Below are positions 36,793 to 50,814 of a stretch of 64,000 bases of DNA, in pieces (within the stretch, counting starts at the first letter, position 1; each line of letters opens with the position of its first letter). Under the pieces are notes generated by a model that saw only the letters and a program-made list of their open reading frames with translations, was not told the DNA's origin and did not search any database. Origin of the DNA: Diadophis punctatus similis. Lineage: Eukaryota; Chordata; Lepidosauria; Squamata; Dipsadidae. The DNA lies in the NCBI GenBank assembly GCA_023053685.1, contig JALIGW010000001.1, positions 230,442,434 to 230,506,433 on the forward strand, read 5' to 3'. Both the position numbers and the translations under genes were made by a program.

Positions 36793-36935
36793 GGAGACTA
36801 TTATAGATCTATTTCGAGCTATTTTGCTCTTATCAGATAGCCATACCCTTACTGGGATTTGAACCTGGGCTGCCTGCCTGTAAGGCAGCAGCTTAACCTG
36901 TAGGCCACAGGCTCTCTTTCCTTATCAGCTCTTCA
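36762..36935 (-). mobile_element. tRNA-derived SINE with intact A and B boxes
   Basis: The minus strand reads gcctgtggcctacaggttaa (A box tggcctacagg) and, about 40 bp on, cccaggttcaaatcccag (B box ggttcaaatcc). After a unique body it ends catttatcagcaaaagatg and a (ac)n tail. The head is SINE-like rather than a tRNA gene: no acceptor-stem closure is seen and a body follows. Confidence 0.75.
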
Positions 36936-36953
36936 CCAGGAAAGGGTTATATA

Positions 36954-37069
36954 TGTTTTTTCTGTCAAATCTGCATGGATGGTCCCTGGAGGGATTGAAA
37001 GGCAAAAGGAAGCTGTGATGTTTCCTCCCATATTTGGGCACACCAGGAAGATTCGACAGAAAAAACACT
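36954..37069. repeat. Inverted-repeat unit bounded by GTTTTTTCTGTCRAAT
   Basis: gttttttctgtcaaat near 36957 and its inverted partner attcgacagaaaaaac near 37067 bound about 115 bp. A further left copy, gttttttctgtcgaat, is at 36660. The interior motif ctcccatatttggg matches 4930-4950 inverted. Confidence 0.65.
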
Positions 37070-37190
37070 GTATATATAATGCATAATTTTGTATTTATTT
37101 ATTTTGTCATGTTTATTAAGTATATATTGGAGGTGGTAACCCTTTGACAGCTGTATGCAACGAAATTTCATTTTAATGTATGCCGATTAG

Positions 37191-37982
<792 letters not shown>

Positions 37983-38056
37983 GGATAGTATAGTATGGTA
38001 TGGAATGGAATGGAATGGTGTAGGATGGGATGGGATGGTATAGTATGGGATGGGAG
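37983..38056. repeat. Imperfect pentanucleotide array (GGWAT)n
   Basis: tatgg, gaatg and gatgg pentamers alternate over about 74 bp. Confidence 0.9.
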
Positions 38057-38517
38057 GAACATGACAAATACCATAAAAGTTTTGTTTTTAAGTAAACCTT
38101 TCCTTTTTATATTTAAAGATATAGTATATGCTGTGATGCAATCCCTCTGACACTAACTTTTAAAAACATGCAGTTTAGCTCTTGAAAACATCCCCCTAAA
38201 AATACCTACACTTGGAAAGTGGAACTGTTAAATATGCTATTAAAATGTCCCCAGATTTAAAAAATAATGTTTTTCTAAGTGTCTAGACTGTTTTAGAGAT
38301 TCAGTGGCAGGTTTCAATTCAGTGGTGTTTGGTTTTTCTATTTATGGAACCTTCTATATGCTGCCACCACCTACTGGAGAGAATAAATAACAACATTAGT
38401 GATTGTTATAATCCTGTAGGTTTAAGAAGCATTTGCCAAAGAAAAGTATTTTTATGTGCCACAAATTTGGGGAATCTGAGAGATGTCAGTAGGATATATC
38501 AATATCAATACCTATAT

Positions 38518-38518
38518 C

Positions 38519-38606
<88 letters not shown>

Positions 38607-38607
38607 G
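38518..38607. repeat. (ATCT)n microsatellite, about 22 units
   Basis: A pure atct/gata tetranucleotide run, a class that is abundant in snake genomes. Confidence 0.97.
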
Positions 38608-39080
38608 ATTAAAAGTTATCTTGACTTGAGATGGGTTATAAGTATCAATAAATAAAGCATATTTTCATTACTGATGTTCAATTTATTTTTCTTAGCTGCA
38701 CATTCTTAAATTGGAAGAAAGTTTGTGAAACAGAAATCTGGGACTTGGATTTGTAGGACTAATGCACATTTGAATTGCCCCTTCATTAGGGAAGCTATTT
38801 AAACTTCAGCTTTTTCCTTCCGTCATTTATTATATGTAACATGACAGAGAAAAGCTGACATTGTCTGAATCACATTTCTTAATTTTGTCAGAAAGCAACT
38901 TCTGTCATCATGCCCCCTGTTATGTGCCTTCTAAAAGGATTTAATGTATTTACTGTGCAAATAATTCAAAATTACCAATGGGTATGTGTGATTACTAAGA
39001 AGAGAAGATATTAGCAATTGGCTTTATTATTTTTGTTAGATGAGATGGAAGGGATCTTAGTTGATTGGTAATTGATGGTA
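38608..39080. other. Intron, nothing recognised
   Basis: No supported feature. Confidence 0.45.
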
Positions 39081-39088
39081 GTTTAGAG

Positions 39089-39215
39089 CAGTGTTTCTCA
39101 ACCTTAGCAACTTTAAGAGGTCTGGACTTCAACTCCCAGAATTCCCCAGCTATCCCCATGGAATTCTGGGAGTTGAAGTTCACACATCTTAAAGTTCCGA
39201 CATTGAAGAACACTG
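39089..39215. mobile_element. hAT-like palindromic MITE (CAGTGTTTCTCAACC family)
   Basis: The left end cagtgtttctcaacctta pairs with the right end acattgaagaacactg. The two halves (ggacttcaactcccagaatt and ggaattctgggagttgaagt) fold together. Flanks gtttagag and acttagag match at 6/8. Confidence 0.87.
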
Positions 39216-39236
39216 ACTTAGAGAATAGGGCATAGT

Positions 39237-39493
39237 CAGAGGTGGGTTCCTCCTGGTTCGGACCGGTTCTATGGAACCGGTAGTAACTTGGCGGCCTGGG
39301 TCACCGGAACCAGCAGAGACCCAGGCCTGCCACGCCCTCGAACTGACACTCTCGGCATCGTCGTAGGCAGCACCATTTTGTTTTTTGTTTCTGCGCATGC
39401 ACAGAAGCTGGGTTTTTAGCACTGCACATGCATGCGCCCATGCAGCGCATCAGGAAGTGAACTGGCAGTGAGGTAAGCCAGAATCCACCCCTG
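39237..39493. mobile_element. hAT-like MITE (CAGNGGTGGGTTCC family)
   Basis: The ends cagaggtgggttcctcc and agaatccacccctg are flanked by ggcatagt and ggcacagt (7/8; 39229-39236, 39494-39501). The element contains tctgcgcatgcacagaag. It lies only 21 bp from the preceding MITE. Confidence 0.9.
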
Positions 39494-39501
39494 GGCACAG
39501 T

Positions 39502-40107
39502 TATGATGGGAGAGTAAGGGAGAAAGAATCGCCACTGTCTTTGGGTGTGTTCTATTACAAGGTCTCAATTCTCAAAAGTAGAAATATGCTTCAGTTAACA
39601 ACCTCTGCATATTGATATGGAACTTAAAAAAATTAAAAGAACACAAAGAAAACTGACTTTCATTTATGTTGTATTACAAAGCCTTCAAGTATCCTTGAGG
39701 TCATGAAGAGAATTAATATAGAAAAAGGGTCCTTCAGATCATGTATGTCCTTCACATTAGAGCTTGGGCAACATGCAGTCCTCAGAGTCCCTTCAAAGCA
39801 TATCCTTGAAATTTAGTTACAAACTGATAAAAAGCAGCAGCATGATATTCTGCTTTAGGTAGGATGACAGTAAAACCCCAAGTAAAATAAGTGGGTTAAG
39901 CCTCTTTCAGCTTTAAACCCTCTCTTCAGCAGGATTTAACAGGGCTGAAAATTGCCCTTCCACTTCATCTGCTGATATGATTGCATCATCACATCTCCTG
40001 CAATCCTCAGTTACTGAGAAAAAAAAAAGGATTAAAAAAGAACACTTGTGGCTGTGATGGAGTTGCTAGCCAGGCTTTAGAGTGTGTAAAGACATGGGAT
40101 TCGTAAA
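39502..40107. other. Intron, nothing recognised
   Basis: No supported feature. Confidence 0.45.
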
Positions 40108-40115
40108 CTATAGAG

Positions 40116-40243
40116 CAGTGTTTCTCAACGTTGGCAAGTTTAAAATACGTGGACTTCAAGTCCCACAATTCCCCAGCCATCTCCATGGAATTCTGGGAGT
40201 TGAAGTCCACATATGTTAAAGTTGCCAAGGTTGAGAATTACTG
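40116..40243. mobile_element. hAT-like palindromic MITE (CAGTGTTTCTCAACC family)
   Basis: The ends cagtgtttctcaacgttgg and aaggttgagaattactg are flanked by ctatagag and ctgtagag (7/8). The hairpin-like halves match the copy at 39089. Confidence 0.9.
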
Positions 40244-40249
40244 CTGTAG

Positions 40250-40508
40250 AGCTCCCTTGCATTCAGAATTCTTCCCCAAACCCCCAAACCCCAAAAGCTT
40301 TAACCTTAGACTGTCTACAGTCGACCTCACCCCATTCCTAAGAGGTCTGTAAGGGGCGTGCATAAGCGCACTATCGTGCCTACCATCACTGTCCTTCTGT
40401 CCTATTGTTCAAATTTACCTGTACCTACTTCGCTTTTGTTTATGTTTATACCATACCTGTTATCTTGTACATGTTTTGACAAATAAAATAAATAAATAAA
40501 TAAATAAA
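40250..40508 (+). mobile_element. Unclassified LINE-like 3' end with (AAAT)n tail
   Basis: A short frame reads EFFPKPPNPKSFNLRLSTVD then LTPFLRGL and a stop. It is followed by a UTR with gtacatgttttgacaaataa and (aaat)n. I recall this as a common snake repeat end but cannot name the clade. Confidence 0.45.
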
Positions 40509-40859
40509 ATTTCCTTTATGGTGTATATAAAGTAGAAGCAATTGGTCTCTCAGGTTGGATGGAAATGAAGGCTATTGGGGGAAATGGTTGATTTTACAAG
40601 ATTACAAGTGGACTACTTTTCTGCCACTCTTTTTCTTCTGCTCAAAAGCCCCTTTGGGTCAGCAGTCCAGTACAATTAATCAAATTGCTGGTGAGGGGAA
40701 GGAAAATTTACTTTTATTTATCCCGCTTCTAACATCCCACTGTTTTTTGTGCTTTGAATTTATTTGATTGGTGTTGAAGAAACCAAGCTTTTGCTAGCAT
40801 CTAGAAAAACTTCACTCTCCCCTCTTCAACCTGCTGACCAAAGGTTGGGAATCTTGCCC
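40509..40859. other. Intron, nothing recognised
   Basis: No supported feature. Confidence 0.4.
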
Positions 40860-40976
40860 TCTTTTATTCTTATTTTTTTTTTCATGTTTATTGATTTTGT
40901 TGCAATTGCTTTGTTGAGAGCCGCCCAGAGTATTTGAGAGTCAGGAGGAGGCACACAAATTTAATAAATTATTATT
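40860..40976 (+). mobile_element. L2-like LINE 3' end fragment
   Basis: gagagccgcccagagtattt and ggcacacaaatttaataaat correspond to the reptile L2-type 3' end. Confidence 0.65.
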
Positions 40977-41612
40977 TTGAGAGCCGTAATCTAAGTCTAT
41001 CCATGGGTTATTAAGTGAGGGGAAAGCTCTCTTGAACATCATTTGGAGGAGTCCCTATTCTGGGCACAGAATAATTCTTCCAAGCCATATTTCATACTAG
41101 ATCAACTGTAAGTTAATGTCCCTTTTCAATATCCCCACTTCAAAAATTATACTCTCTGTCCTTCTTATTTATGGGGGAATCCCTTTTTCAATTTTAGATT
41201 ATCTTGTACGTTTGCAGAGAAATACTTAGCAGTTAATACAGTAGCTGGCATGTCAGCCCTCCTAAATCTCAGACAGCGAATAGGCAGTGCTGGAATTCAG
41301 CTGTTAGTGCCTGGAGCAGAAACAAAGGCTCATGTTGCTCTCTTCAAGTGCACTAATAAAGAAATCAGTGGAACAGAAGAGAAATGTGTGTCATAAACAA
41401 AACAGCAACTTTGCAAACCCTCGTTTGCAGATACACGTTAAGTGCAATCATTGGGCCTCTGTGTGTGAGCTATTACACTGCTTCATTAATTCTCTTGGCA
41501 TGGGGCCCAGCATGATTGACATTGAGACCTTCTGCTAGGCCTAGTAAGAGAGGAGGAATATGCGATGCCATGCTATAAAACTGCAAAGATATATTTGGAG
41601 TGGAATCTTTTC
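40977..41612. other. Intron, unique-looking sequence
   Basis: 41210-41535 is relatively balanced in base composition with no repeat signature. No ORF or splice context supports an exon. Confidence 0.4.
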
Positions 41613-41620
41613 ATCTAAGG

Positions 41621-41869
41621 CAGCGGTTCTCAACCTGGGGGTCGCAATCCCTTTGGGGGGTCGAACGACCCTTTCACAGGGGTGGGGAGACTTTGCCCGG
41701 ACGCCGCCATTTGGGTTCTTTTACCCTCTGCACATGCGCAGAACACTTTGCGCATGCACAGAGGGTAAAAGAACCCAAATGGCAGTGGCGGGCACGGCGG
41801 CGGGGTGGGTTGCAGTGGGGGTGTGGGGTGGGTCGCAGGTCGCGGCATTAGGAAGGTTGAAAACCACTG
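41621..41869. mobile_element. hAT-like MITE (CAGCGGTTCTCAACC family) with 35-bp hairpin
   Basis: The ends cagcggttctcaacctggg and aaggttgaaaaccactg are flanked by perfect atctaagg duplications (41613-41620, 41870-41877). Internal arms 41706-41740 and 41749-41783 are complementary with one mismatch and an 8-nt loop. Confidence 0.94.
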
Positions 41870-41877
41870 ATCTAAGG

Positions 41878-42924
41878 TCTTTGGTAAATTATTGTTAGAG
41901 TTTGTCATATCATTTTGACTCTATCTGCAAATTGTTATTCTTTATGTCTGCCTCTTTAACAGACACTATTAATTCATTTCCATTCCTGGGTACAGTTCTG
42001 AAATTTCCATTAAATTAATTTATCACACTTATTTACCAGCTACCCAACATTAGTAATAAGCTTACTGAAGAATGCATTTCTAGGTTATCAACATTAACTG
42101 ACCTAGATTTTCCATTGTTTATATGGAGAGATTTTAAACATCCTATATGTATAATCTTTTTCCTAAATGTTCTCTACTACCTTCTTATGACTTCATGTTA
42201 TTAGAAACTCAATTTACTTTTTGTCAAGGTAATGCCCTGCTCTTGATCTACGCTAAAGATATGTCCACAGGTGTTAGTGCTACTTTCACTGAAATTTAGT
42301 CTAACCGCTATATTAATTTTACTCTTCAAGGTAAATCCGGTCCCCCCCCCCCCGCTTTTGAATTTGCAGAAGGCTAAAAGCAGGCAAGTTCAGAAAATGT
42401 CAATGATCTAAATTGCAATAATTTCTTTGTCACTTTTTCGTAGTAGTGTAATTTTACCAGAATCATTGGAGACAGTGATAATAATTAATATTTCAGCTTT
42501 TCAAATAGCATTAGTGCTGCTAGCTCCAATAATAGAATAGCTCAGAATAGAAATTTCCACACCTTTTTAAAAATAATAATTACATTATTTAGAACTTGCA
42601 TAGCTGTCTGCCTTATATACAGTATTCCTAGATGGCTCACAATAATATTAAATAAAAGCAGAATTAATAAAATAAACTGACCCCACAACAATGACACATA
42701 TCTCAAGCAAATCACCGTAACATCTGATAGACTTCTGTCTGCTGGGCTCACTTTTATCTTAGCTGGATGAAGAGCCAGATCTTAAGAGTCCTCTACAAAG
42801 CTAATATATGCAGAGTTGTGTAAAATTCATACACAGATTGGCAAACTGAAGCCAAATTACAGAAAATATACATTTTATGGCAATCAGGAATCTTTCAAAA
42901 ATGCTGTCTGTTAATACTCTATTG
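41878..42924. other. Intron, nothing recognised
   Basis: AT-rich with a C-run at 42341-42353. No supported feature. Confidence 0.45.
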
Positions 42925-42932
42925 TATTAGAA

Positions 42933-43051
42933 CACGGGTGTCAAACTCGTCTTGTGACGTATCACGACGTTTTTTGCCTTTGCGGAGCCAGGGTTAGGGG
43001 TGGCCTATGCGTGACACATCCAGCCGGCTGGCCGCCAGTTTGACACCCCTG
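42933..43051. mobile_element. hAT-like MITE (CAGGGGTGTCAAACTC family)
   Basis: The ends cacgggtgtcaaactcg and gccagtttgacacccctg are flanked by tattagaa and tattagag (7/8). Confidence 0.9.
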
Positions 43052-43221
43052 TATTAGAGCCACCAAATTTACTTCCAAAATTTACTCAAGTGAGGTCCCC
43101 TAAACAGTTGTTTTCTGGTTCCAATTATAGACACTATTCTAAAGGGAATTTCATCTTTATGTATGCCCAATTTTTTTGATAATGATTTTGTATTAAAAAC
43201 TGAATGCTGTATTCCCGTGTA

Positions 43222-43597
43222 CAGGTAGTCCTTGACTTATGACCACAATTGCACCCAAAATTCCTATTATTGAGATATTTATCAAGTGAGTTTTGCCTCA
43301 TTTTATTGCCACAGTTGTTGAGTGAATCACTGTAGTTGATAAGTTAGTAACCCAGTTGTTTAGTGAATCTGGCTTCCCCATTGACTTTGGAAGGTCACAA
43401 AAGGTGATCAGATGACTTTGAGACACAGCAACAGTCATAAATATGAACCAGTTGTGAAGCATTTGAATTTTGACCACATGATCATGGGGATGTTGCAATG
43501 GTCATAACTTTGAACAATGGTCATAAGGCACATTCTTCAGAGCCTTTGAAACTTTAAACAGTCGCTAAATTAACTGTTGTAAGTCGAGGACTATCTG
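43222..43597. mobile_element. TA-flanked TIR element (CAGGTAGTCCTYGACTTA family)
   Basis: The left end caggtagtccttgacttatg pairs with gtaagtcgaggactatctg at the right. TA dinucleotides abut both ends (43220-43221, 43598-43599), as for Tc1/mariner-type insertions. At 376 bp it has no ORF and is non-autonomous. Confidence 0.82.
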
Positions 43598-43599
43598 TA

Positions 43600-44160
43600 A
43601 TGTAATAAATCATAACAGAGAGAGTAGTCTGACAACGGAATCTCGTGATGCGGAGAGCTTGCCTTGGAGATGATCAAGCAAAGGCTAGTAAGACATCTGT
43701 CAAAACACTTTCATTAGGATTCCTGAACTGAAGTAGGAATTGGATTTGGTGGCCTAATAGGTCCAACCCACTCCATGGCACTGTTACTTCGTCTACATTA
43801 ATTAAATATAGTTAATATGGTTATTCAGCTGTCATACATTTAACAACTATTGCCTTCTGCCATATGAATAATTAGTGTTTATGAATGTCTTTGAAAGTCT
43901 TCAGGTGTTATATGTAATTAATCTTTTAACATATTTGGGGGGGGTCTCGTGTTATAGATATTTATAAGTTAATTGTGAAGGAGCTGGATTGTATGCAAGA
44001 GAATAGGTGAGGAAAAGTTCTCTTAATAGCTATAAAAACAAAGCACTTAAAGATTTATGGTACTTTAAGTGGATTGGTTATATTATACATTATACATAAG
44101 TATAGAGAATCATTTTTGCATTAATTCGCTTGAAGTAGGCTTTATCCAGAAAAGCTGATG
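43600..44160. other. Intron, nothing recognised
   Basis: No supported feature. Confidence 0.45.
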
Positions 44161-44168
44161 ATGTAATT

Positions 44169-44271
44169 CAGAAGTGGAGAACGATGGCCCCTTTATGACT
44201 TGTGAACTTCAACTCCCAAAATTCCTGAGCCAGTCTACAAGTTACAAAAAGACCATCATTCCTCACCCCTG
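44169..44271. mobile_element. 103-bp hAT-like MITE, diverged
   Basis: Left cagaagtggagaacgatggc and right ccatcattcctcacccctg are imperfect inverted ends. The interior has gaacttcaactcccaaaatt. Flanks atgtaatt and gtttaatt match at 6/8. Confidence 0.7.
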
Positions 44272-45150
44272 GTTTAATTAAAGGAGCTAGTCAAAAATCT
44301 CTTTCACTCGGAGCTTCTTTTGTGTATGTTTGTTTTGCTGGGGAAAAAACCTACAACAACAACAATCTTCTAGGAATCTTCGTAATTATCTTCTACTTTT
44401 CTTCCCACCTACCATCTGAAAGTTCAGATAGAGCAATTATTGGTCTGTTATTCTGTTCCCGCTTCTCTGATAGTAAGCAGTGGTGGGATTCAGCCAGTTC
44501 GCACTGGTTTGGGCAAACTGTTAGCTAACTTTCTGAGCAGTTCAGCGAACTGGCTGTTCGAAGAAACAGCCTTTTGTTTTTCCCACCTTACAGAGTTAAT
44601 CCTGTCAGGAAGGCAGGAAGAAGACATTCTGGTGTGCCTGTGTGTGTTGTTTCTAGCCTAATCCTTATCTTTAATGTCCTGCTTAAGTGTTTTCAGAAAT
44701 TGCCTGTGTGGTTAAGCCTTGTTACATTGTAACAGCTAATGGTTTTTGGCAGTATGCCCAGACTTTCTGTAGCCTGAGCTTCTCCAGAGGTTTTTTTTTA
44801 ATTAGAGGCTTGACTTTCTTAAAGGGGAAGGGTTGTTTTAAGCTTTTTACACTACTTTACTGGTTCCCGGCACTGTCCTTTTGGGGTATACTTCAAGAGG
44901 CAGGATGCAAGCTTGGCACTCTGTCTGATTTTTTTACTGCCTTTCTGGTGATCTTGTGATCTTTCCTTAAATCTGGATGATTTCCTTAGGATATTTTGTG
45001 AGGTGAGTGAGACCAGCTGGTATCTTTAAGTGGTGCAAATGGATCTAAGGATTGCTTCTCCTGGGTGGGAAAGGGTGCTTTGTTAGTTCACTGAGGATGG
45101 GAGTCTCTTGTCTATGGGGATTCTTCAGTCACCCAGGTCATGGTTGTCCC

Positions 45151-45228
45151 AAAGGTGCTTTTTTCAAGAGGCAACTGGACTTTCTTGGTTTCCAGAAAGT
45201 CCATTTGCCTCTTGAAAAAGCACCTTTG
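45151..45228. repeat. 35-bp stem-loop
   Basis: aaaggtgcttttttcaagag...ggactttct (45151-45185) is complementary to agaaagtccatttgcctctt...cacctttg (45194-45228), with an 8-nt loop and few mismatches. Confidence 0.9.
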
Positions 45229-45825
45229 AGACAGGAGTCTCTTGCATTGCTTCGGAGTGGCCAAGGCACAATGATTGCTCACTGATAGTAAGATTTCTTT
45301 TTAAAAGGAGGTAGTGGTGTGGATCCTCCCTCAAATTCATTTTAGTTTTCTCTCATGATAATAAGGCTTAGTAACATGGCACCAGGCTTGATGCTTATGT
45401 AGATATCTGTGGCATGTACTAATTCTATTGTGATCCTGACAAGCTTGGGAGGGCAGAGACTTGAATCTGGGTCCCCTATATACTTCATTAATTTGTCTCT
45501 TTAGCCTAGCATTTTGTAGCCCAAGTGTGCCCACCCACTTTCTGGAGAGCTTAAATGAACTCTCTTCTAAAGGGTTTCACTTTATGAGCAAGAGTAACTT
45601 TGCTGCTGATAGTTATCCTTGTATTTTAACTATTTTAATTCCTCAAGGTACTCTGGCCACCTGCCTGATTTGTAACTCTGGGTTGCAGATATTACTGAGG
45701 AAAATGAAGATGTTCAGACAGAATGGTTTCGGTTTCCATGATGGCTGTGACTGTCATTGATCTTCAGTGTGTGTTCCCGCATTTCTAATCTAATGATTGG
45801 TATTTAGGGTATTTTTGTATTTTTG

Positions 45826-45949
45826 TACAGTAATCCTTGACTTACAGCAGTTCATTTAGTGACTATTCAAGGTTACAATGGCACTGGAAAAAGTGACTTA
45901 TGATTGTTTTTCACACTTACGACCGTTGCAGCATCCCCACGGTCACGAG
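45826..45949. mobile_element. Half copy of the CAGGTAGTCC-type TIR element
   Basis: cagtaatccttgacttacag, then gactattcaaggttacaatg, cacacttacgaccgttgcag and catccccacggtcac. The other half is missing at the junction with the hAT right end. Confidence 0.7.
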
Positions 45950-46101
45950 AGGCCAGGTGAGGCGAAGCGCCCCTCAACATGAGTGATGTCGAGTTGGCCA
46001 CGCCTACCCAGTCATATGACCACCCAGCCATGCCTACCAAGCCGGTCATTAGGGCAGAGAACCAGTTGTTAAATTATTTGAATCCCATCACTGATAGTAA
46101 G

Positions 46102-46664
46102 GTGTTACGTTTTAATCTTTTCACATATTTACAGTATACAGTATATCTCTTTGTATCAGTCAAACCTTAACAGTAAAACGGTGACTCTGTTTATATTTGC
46201 TCATTGTTCAAAAACATTGCTGCTCAGTGCTGGGATCACGGGTTGTGCTCCTCCGCATTATAACTGTGTTCTTCTCAGAATATGCTCAGTAGTTTATTTC
46301 TAGCATTTCTGAACCGAAATCTCTAAGGTAATAAAATTGGATGTATACCATTGATAACCATGAGCGGAGCCTCTAGTTAATTGTGCCAAGAAACCAAAAG
46401 GTTTGATGCTCCAGTGAAATAGATACCCTGCATTGATGCACCATCAGAGTAGTAATTTGAAGCTTTCTTCCTAGAAGTTAAAGATGTCCATTGTATCACT
46501 CACTAATATTGGTTTCTTAGATCACCCAGCCTTGATAGCTTCTATAAGATCTTTAATATTCCCCTTATGCAGTTTCTCACTTAAAAACACAAAGAACATT
46601 CCATTTCTCAATTTTAATGTTTTTTATTTATTTATTTTCTTTACACGACTTACTGTATGGCCAC
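46102..46664. other. Intron, nothing recognised
   Basis: No supported feature. Confidence 0.45.
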
Positions 46665-46866
46665 AAATGGTGCTGATGTGACTCCAGGATGCTGCAGCCA
46701 TTGTAAATGCATGTCAGTTGCCAAGCACCTGAATTTTTATGACATGGCCATGGGGAAGCTGCATTGATAGTAAGTGCATGGACCGGTCACAAGTCACTTT
46801 CTTCAGTGCCATTCTAACTTTGAACGGTCACTAAATGAATAGCTGTAAGTGATGGACCAGCTATCC
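46665..46866. mobile_element. Partial CAGGTAGTCC-type TIR element
   Basis: gccaagcacctgaatttttatg, taagtgcatggaccggtca and gaacggtcactaaatgaata match the right half of the family. The left terminus is missing. Confidence 0.65.
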
Positions 46867-47544
46867 TAGAAACAAGGAATAGTGATATTAAGCAATCGAC
46901 TGTGAGCTGTTTCATTGATACAATTTACACTAACTGACAGTACATGGGGCTTTGCAATAAATTTTCCATTAGAAGAATTCTTTATTGCTCTCATTTTTAT
47001 GAGAAGGGGGAACAGTTATAAAAGTTATAAAAGATCCTGTCTACAAACAAATATAACAAAAACTTTAATCTTCTATATTTAAGGTTGGTTGGGAGGTAGA
47101 GACCACATTAGCAAACTGGAAAATTATTTTCTGAAGCATAGGGATAATTTGGCAGGTCTTGCCTTTCTTCAAACTCCAAGGATAACCATGAGCAAATAGC
47201 AGAGAGTAAATGGAACTGGGGAATTGAAATAATGCAGCTTTTATTGGTTCAGATTTCTTCATTATCTCACTTGCCTGCCAGGCAAAGAAAAATCAAGGCA
47301 ATTTAATTCTGAGAAGGCACTTCCATTTGTCCAGGAGCTGCTTCTCCACTACAAGACACGTTTATGATGCTTTCTGTTGCTAGCTAAAGCCCCCCTACAA
47401 GGGGAAATCCAGGGTCCTAAGAGAACTTCCTGTTCTGTTAACAGACTCTGTTTTAGTGCAAACTGTTTTATTTTACTACAATCCCTATTCTAATAATGGG
47501 CTGTTCCTTCTCTTAATATGTAGAGATTATCAGGTTTTAAAACA
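46867..47544. other. Intron, nothing recognised
   Basis: No supported feature. Minus ORF 47065-47262 shows no domain. Confidence 0.45.
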
Positions 47545-47558
47545 GGGGTAGGCAAACA

Positions 47559-49140
<1,582 letters not shown>

Positions 49141-49148
49141 CCTTAGCA

Positions 49149-49492
49149 CAGGGGTATCAAACTCAAGACCTGGGGGCTGGTTCCAGCTCGCAGGGTACTT
49201 AGATCTGGCCCACGGGGCTGCCCTGGAAACAGCAAAGGACTGGCCCACGGTGCCTCTGCCAATGCCTGTGGGCCTCCCAAGCTCTGTTTTCACTGGCATA
49301 TGGTTGCAGGAGGCCGTCGCAGCTGAAAACGGGAGCCCATTTTCACTGGCAGAGCGCTCAGGCCACCACAGGCACCCCTGACACGAGTGATGTCGAGCTA
49401 GCCACACCCACTCAGGCCACGCCCACCCTGGCCTTCCAATGTCAAATACAACCCTGATGCAGTCCTCAATGAAATTGAGTTTGACACCCCTG
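49149..49492. mobile_element. hAT-like MITE (CAGGGGTATCAAACTC family)
   Basis: The ends caggggtatcaaactcaag and attgagtttgacacccctg are flanked by ccttagca and ccttaaca (7/8). The interior is related to 7811-8457 (gcccacggggctgccctgga). Confidence 0.92.
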
Positions 49493-49500
49493 CCTTAACA

Positions 49501-50559
49501 ATATGAGGAAGGGGTGGGGTTGCCCCTTTTTATTATATTGTTATAAATTGTAATACAATACATTATATTATTTCAGGACAATTATATTTGTACAGTGTAA
49601 ATTAGAGCTATTAACATTCTATTGTTTAGATAATTTGGGGTATTGGCAACAGACAAAAGATATATTTTTTTGATATTAGTTACAATTTAGAATATTGATA
49701 TTACAAGCATAAAATTAACTGACCTTTTCATACAAAATTCAGTACACTATAACATTTGCAAGAAGAATCTGCTGCAGAAACTGATTTTTCTTCAGCTTGT
49801 ATAAATCTTTCACCTTTTAGCATAAAGGGAAATATTGAGTTCTATGGCAGAGAGGTAAACATGTATGGGAGACAAAGGATAAGAAGATAAAAAAGAGAAA
49901 ATAAATTATAGCTGATATGTTTAAGTGTTTTCAGAGAAAATTAGCTTACTTTCTGGCTGATTGGGATTTCTTGGAAATTTACAAAGCTTCAATTTAATGG
50001 GAAAATCATGAAATCGAAAACCAAGAAAAATTAGCATTTATGCAGATTTACTGTGAGGGCTCCTATCAATTCGGTTAGAGAAGGAAAAGCAAATTCATGA
50101 ATATTTGATACATTAGATACTCAAACTCTTTTATGTAGCAGAATTTCCTAAAAAGTTGTGTCCCTTGTCAATTGATTGAAGGGATACCAATTTCTTTTCA
50201 ATAATGAAATCACTGCAAATTATAGAACGAGAGAGCTTTCTTTGCTCCCTCATTGTTTCAGTTACTCTCTTGGAAATTAGCTTTCCTTATCTTTATATAT
50301 TTAGTTGTTTATTTCACGTAGTTACAGTTGCTTCCATTCTTTTACCATAATATAGAAAAATAGACTTCTTGAATTATAGAAATTGCCGCACTAAATCTTC
50401 GTACGCTAAACCTGATGTGGGTTGATAAGGGAGCTTTAACTTTACATAAAGTTAAGAGTTTAAATAAGCCTTTTAGAATAGTCTTCCTGTACGGGGATCT
50501 TTATTTTGCACCATGAAACTACATATATGTGGAAAGAATATCAATTACACTGGTCTACA
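49501..50559. other. Intron, nothing recognised
   Basis: AT-rich, no supported feature. Confidence 0.45.
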
Positions 50560-50814
50560 AATTTTGGGAAATTATCAAACTCCGTGATAAAATGTGTTAA
50601 TTTGACATACTTTGATTAGATGAATTAAAAAATAGGTGATAATGAACAATGTGATAAAGGTGCTGGTTGGATAAAGTTTTCAAGATATTTCACAATACAG
50701 ATTTATACACAGGCAAGTATATTTGCCTACAAGGGATGGAGGTGTCTAATGATCATGATGCCTCGTGACTTCTCGACAAAGTACAGTAGAACAATGAAAA
50801 TGTACCACATGGAA

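Larger units (their letters stand above)
44478..46093. mobile_element. Composite 1.6-kb hAT-like element
   Basis: The left end cagtggtgggattcagcc pairs with gaatcccatcactg at the right. Perfect atagtaag duplications flank it (44470-44477, 46094-46101). Inside are a 35-bp stem-loop (45151-45228), a half TIR element (45826-45949) and an extra atagtaag at 45285-45292. No transposase reading frame was recognised: ORFs at 44440, 44687, 45052 and 45461 lack motifs. It is probably a non-autonomous element enlarged by nested insertions. Confidence 0.82.

Noticed and set aside
36840..36935. Possible tRNA gene (A and B boxes present)
   Set aside because: A SINE body and tail follow and no acceptor stem closes; the same tail occurs elsewhere as a repeat.
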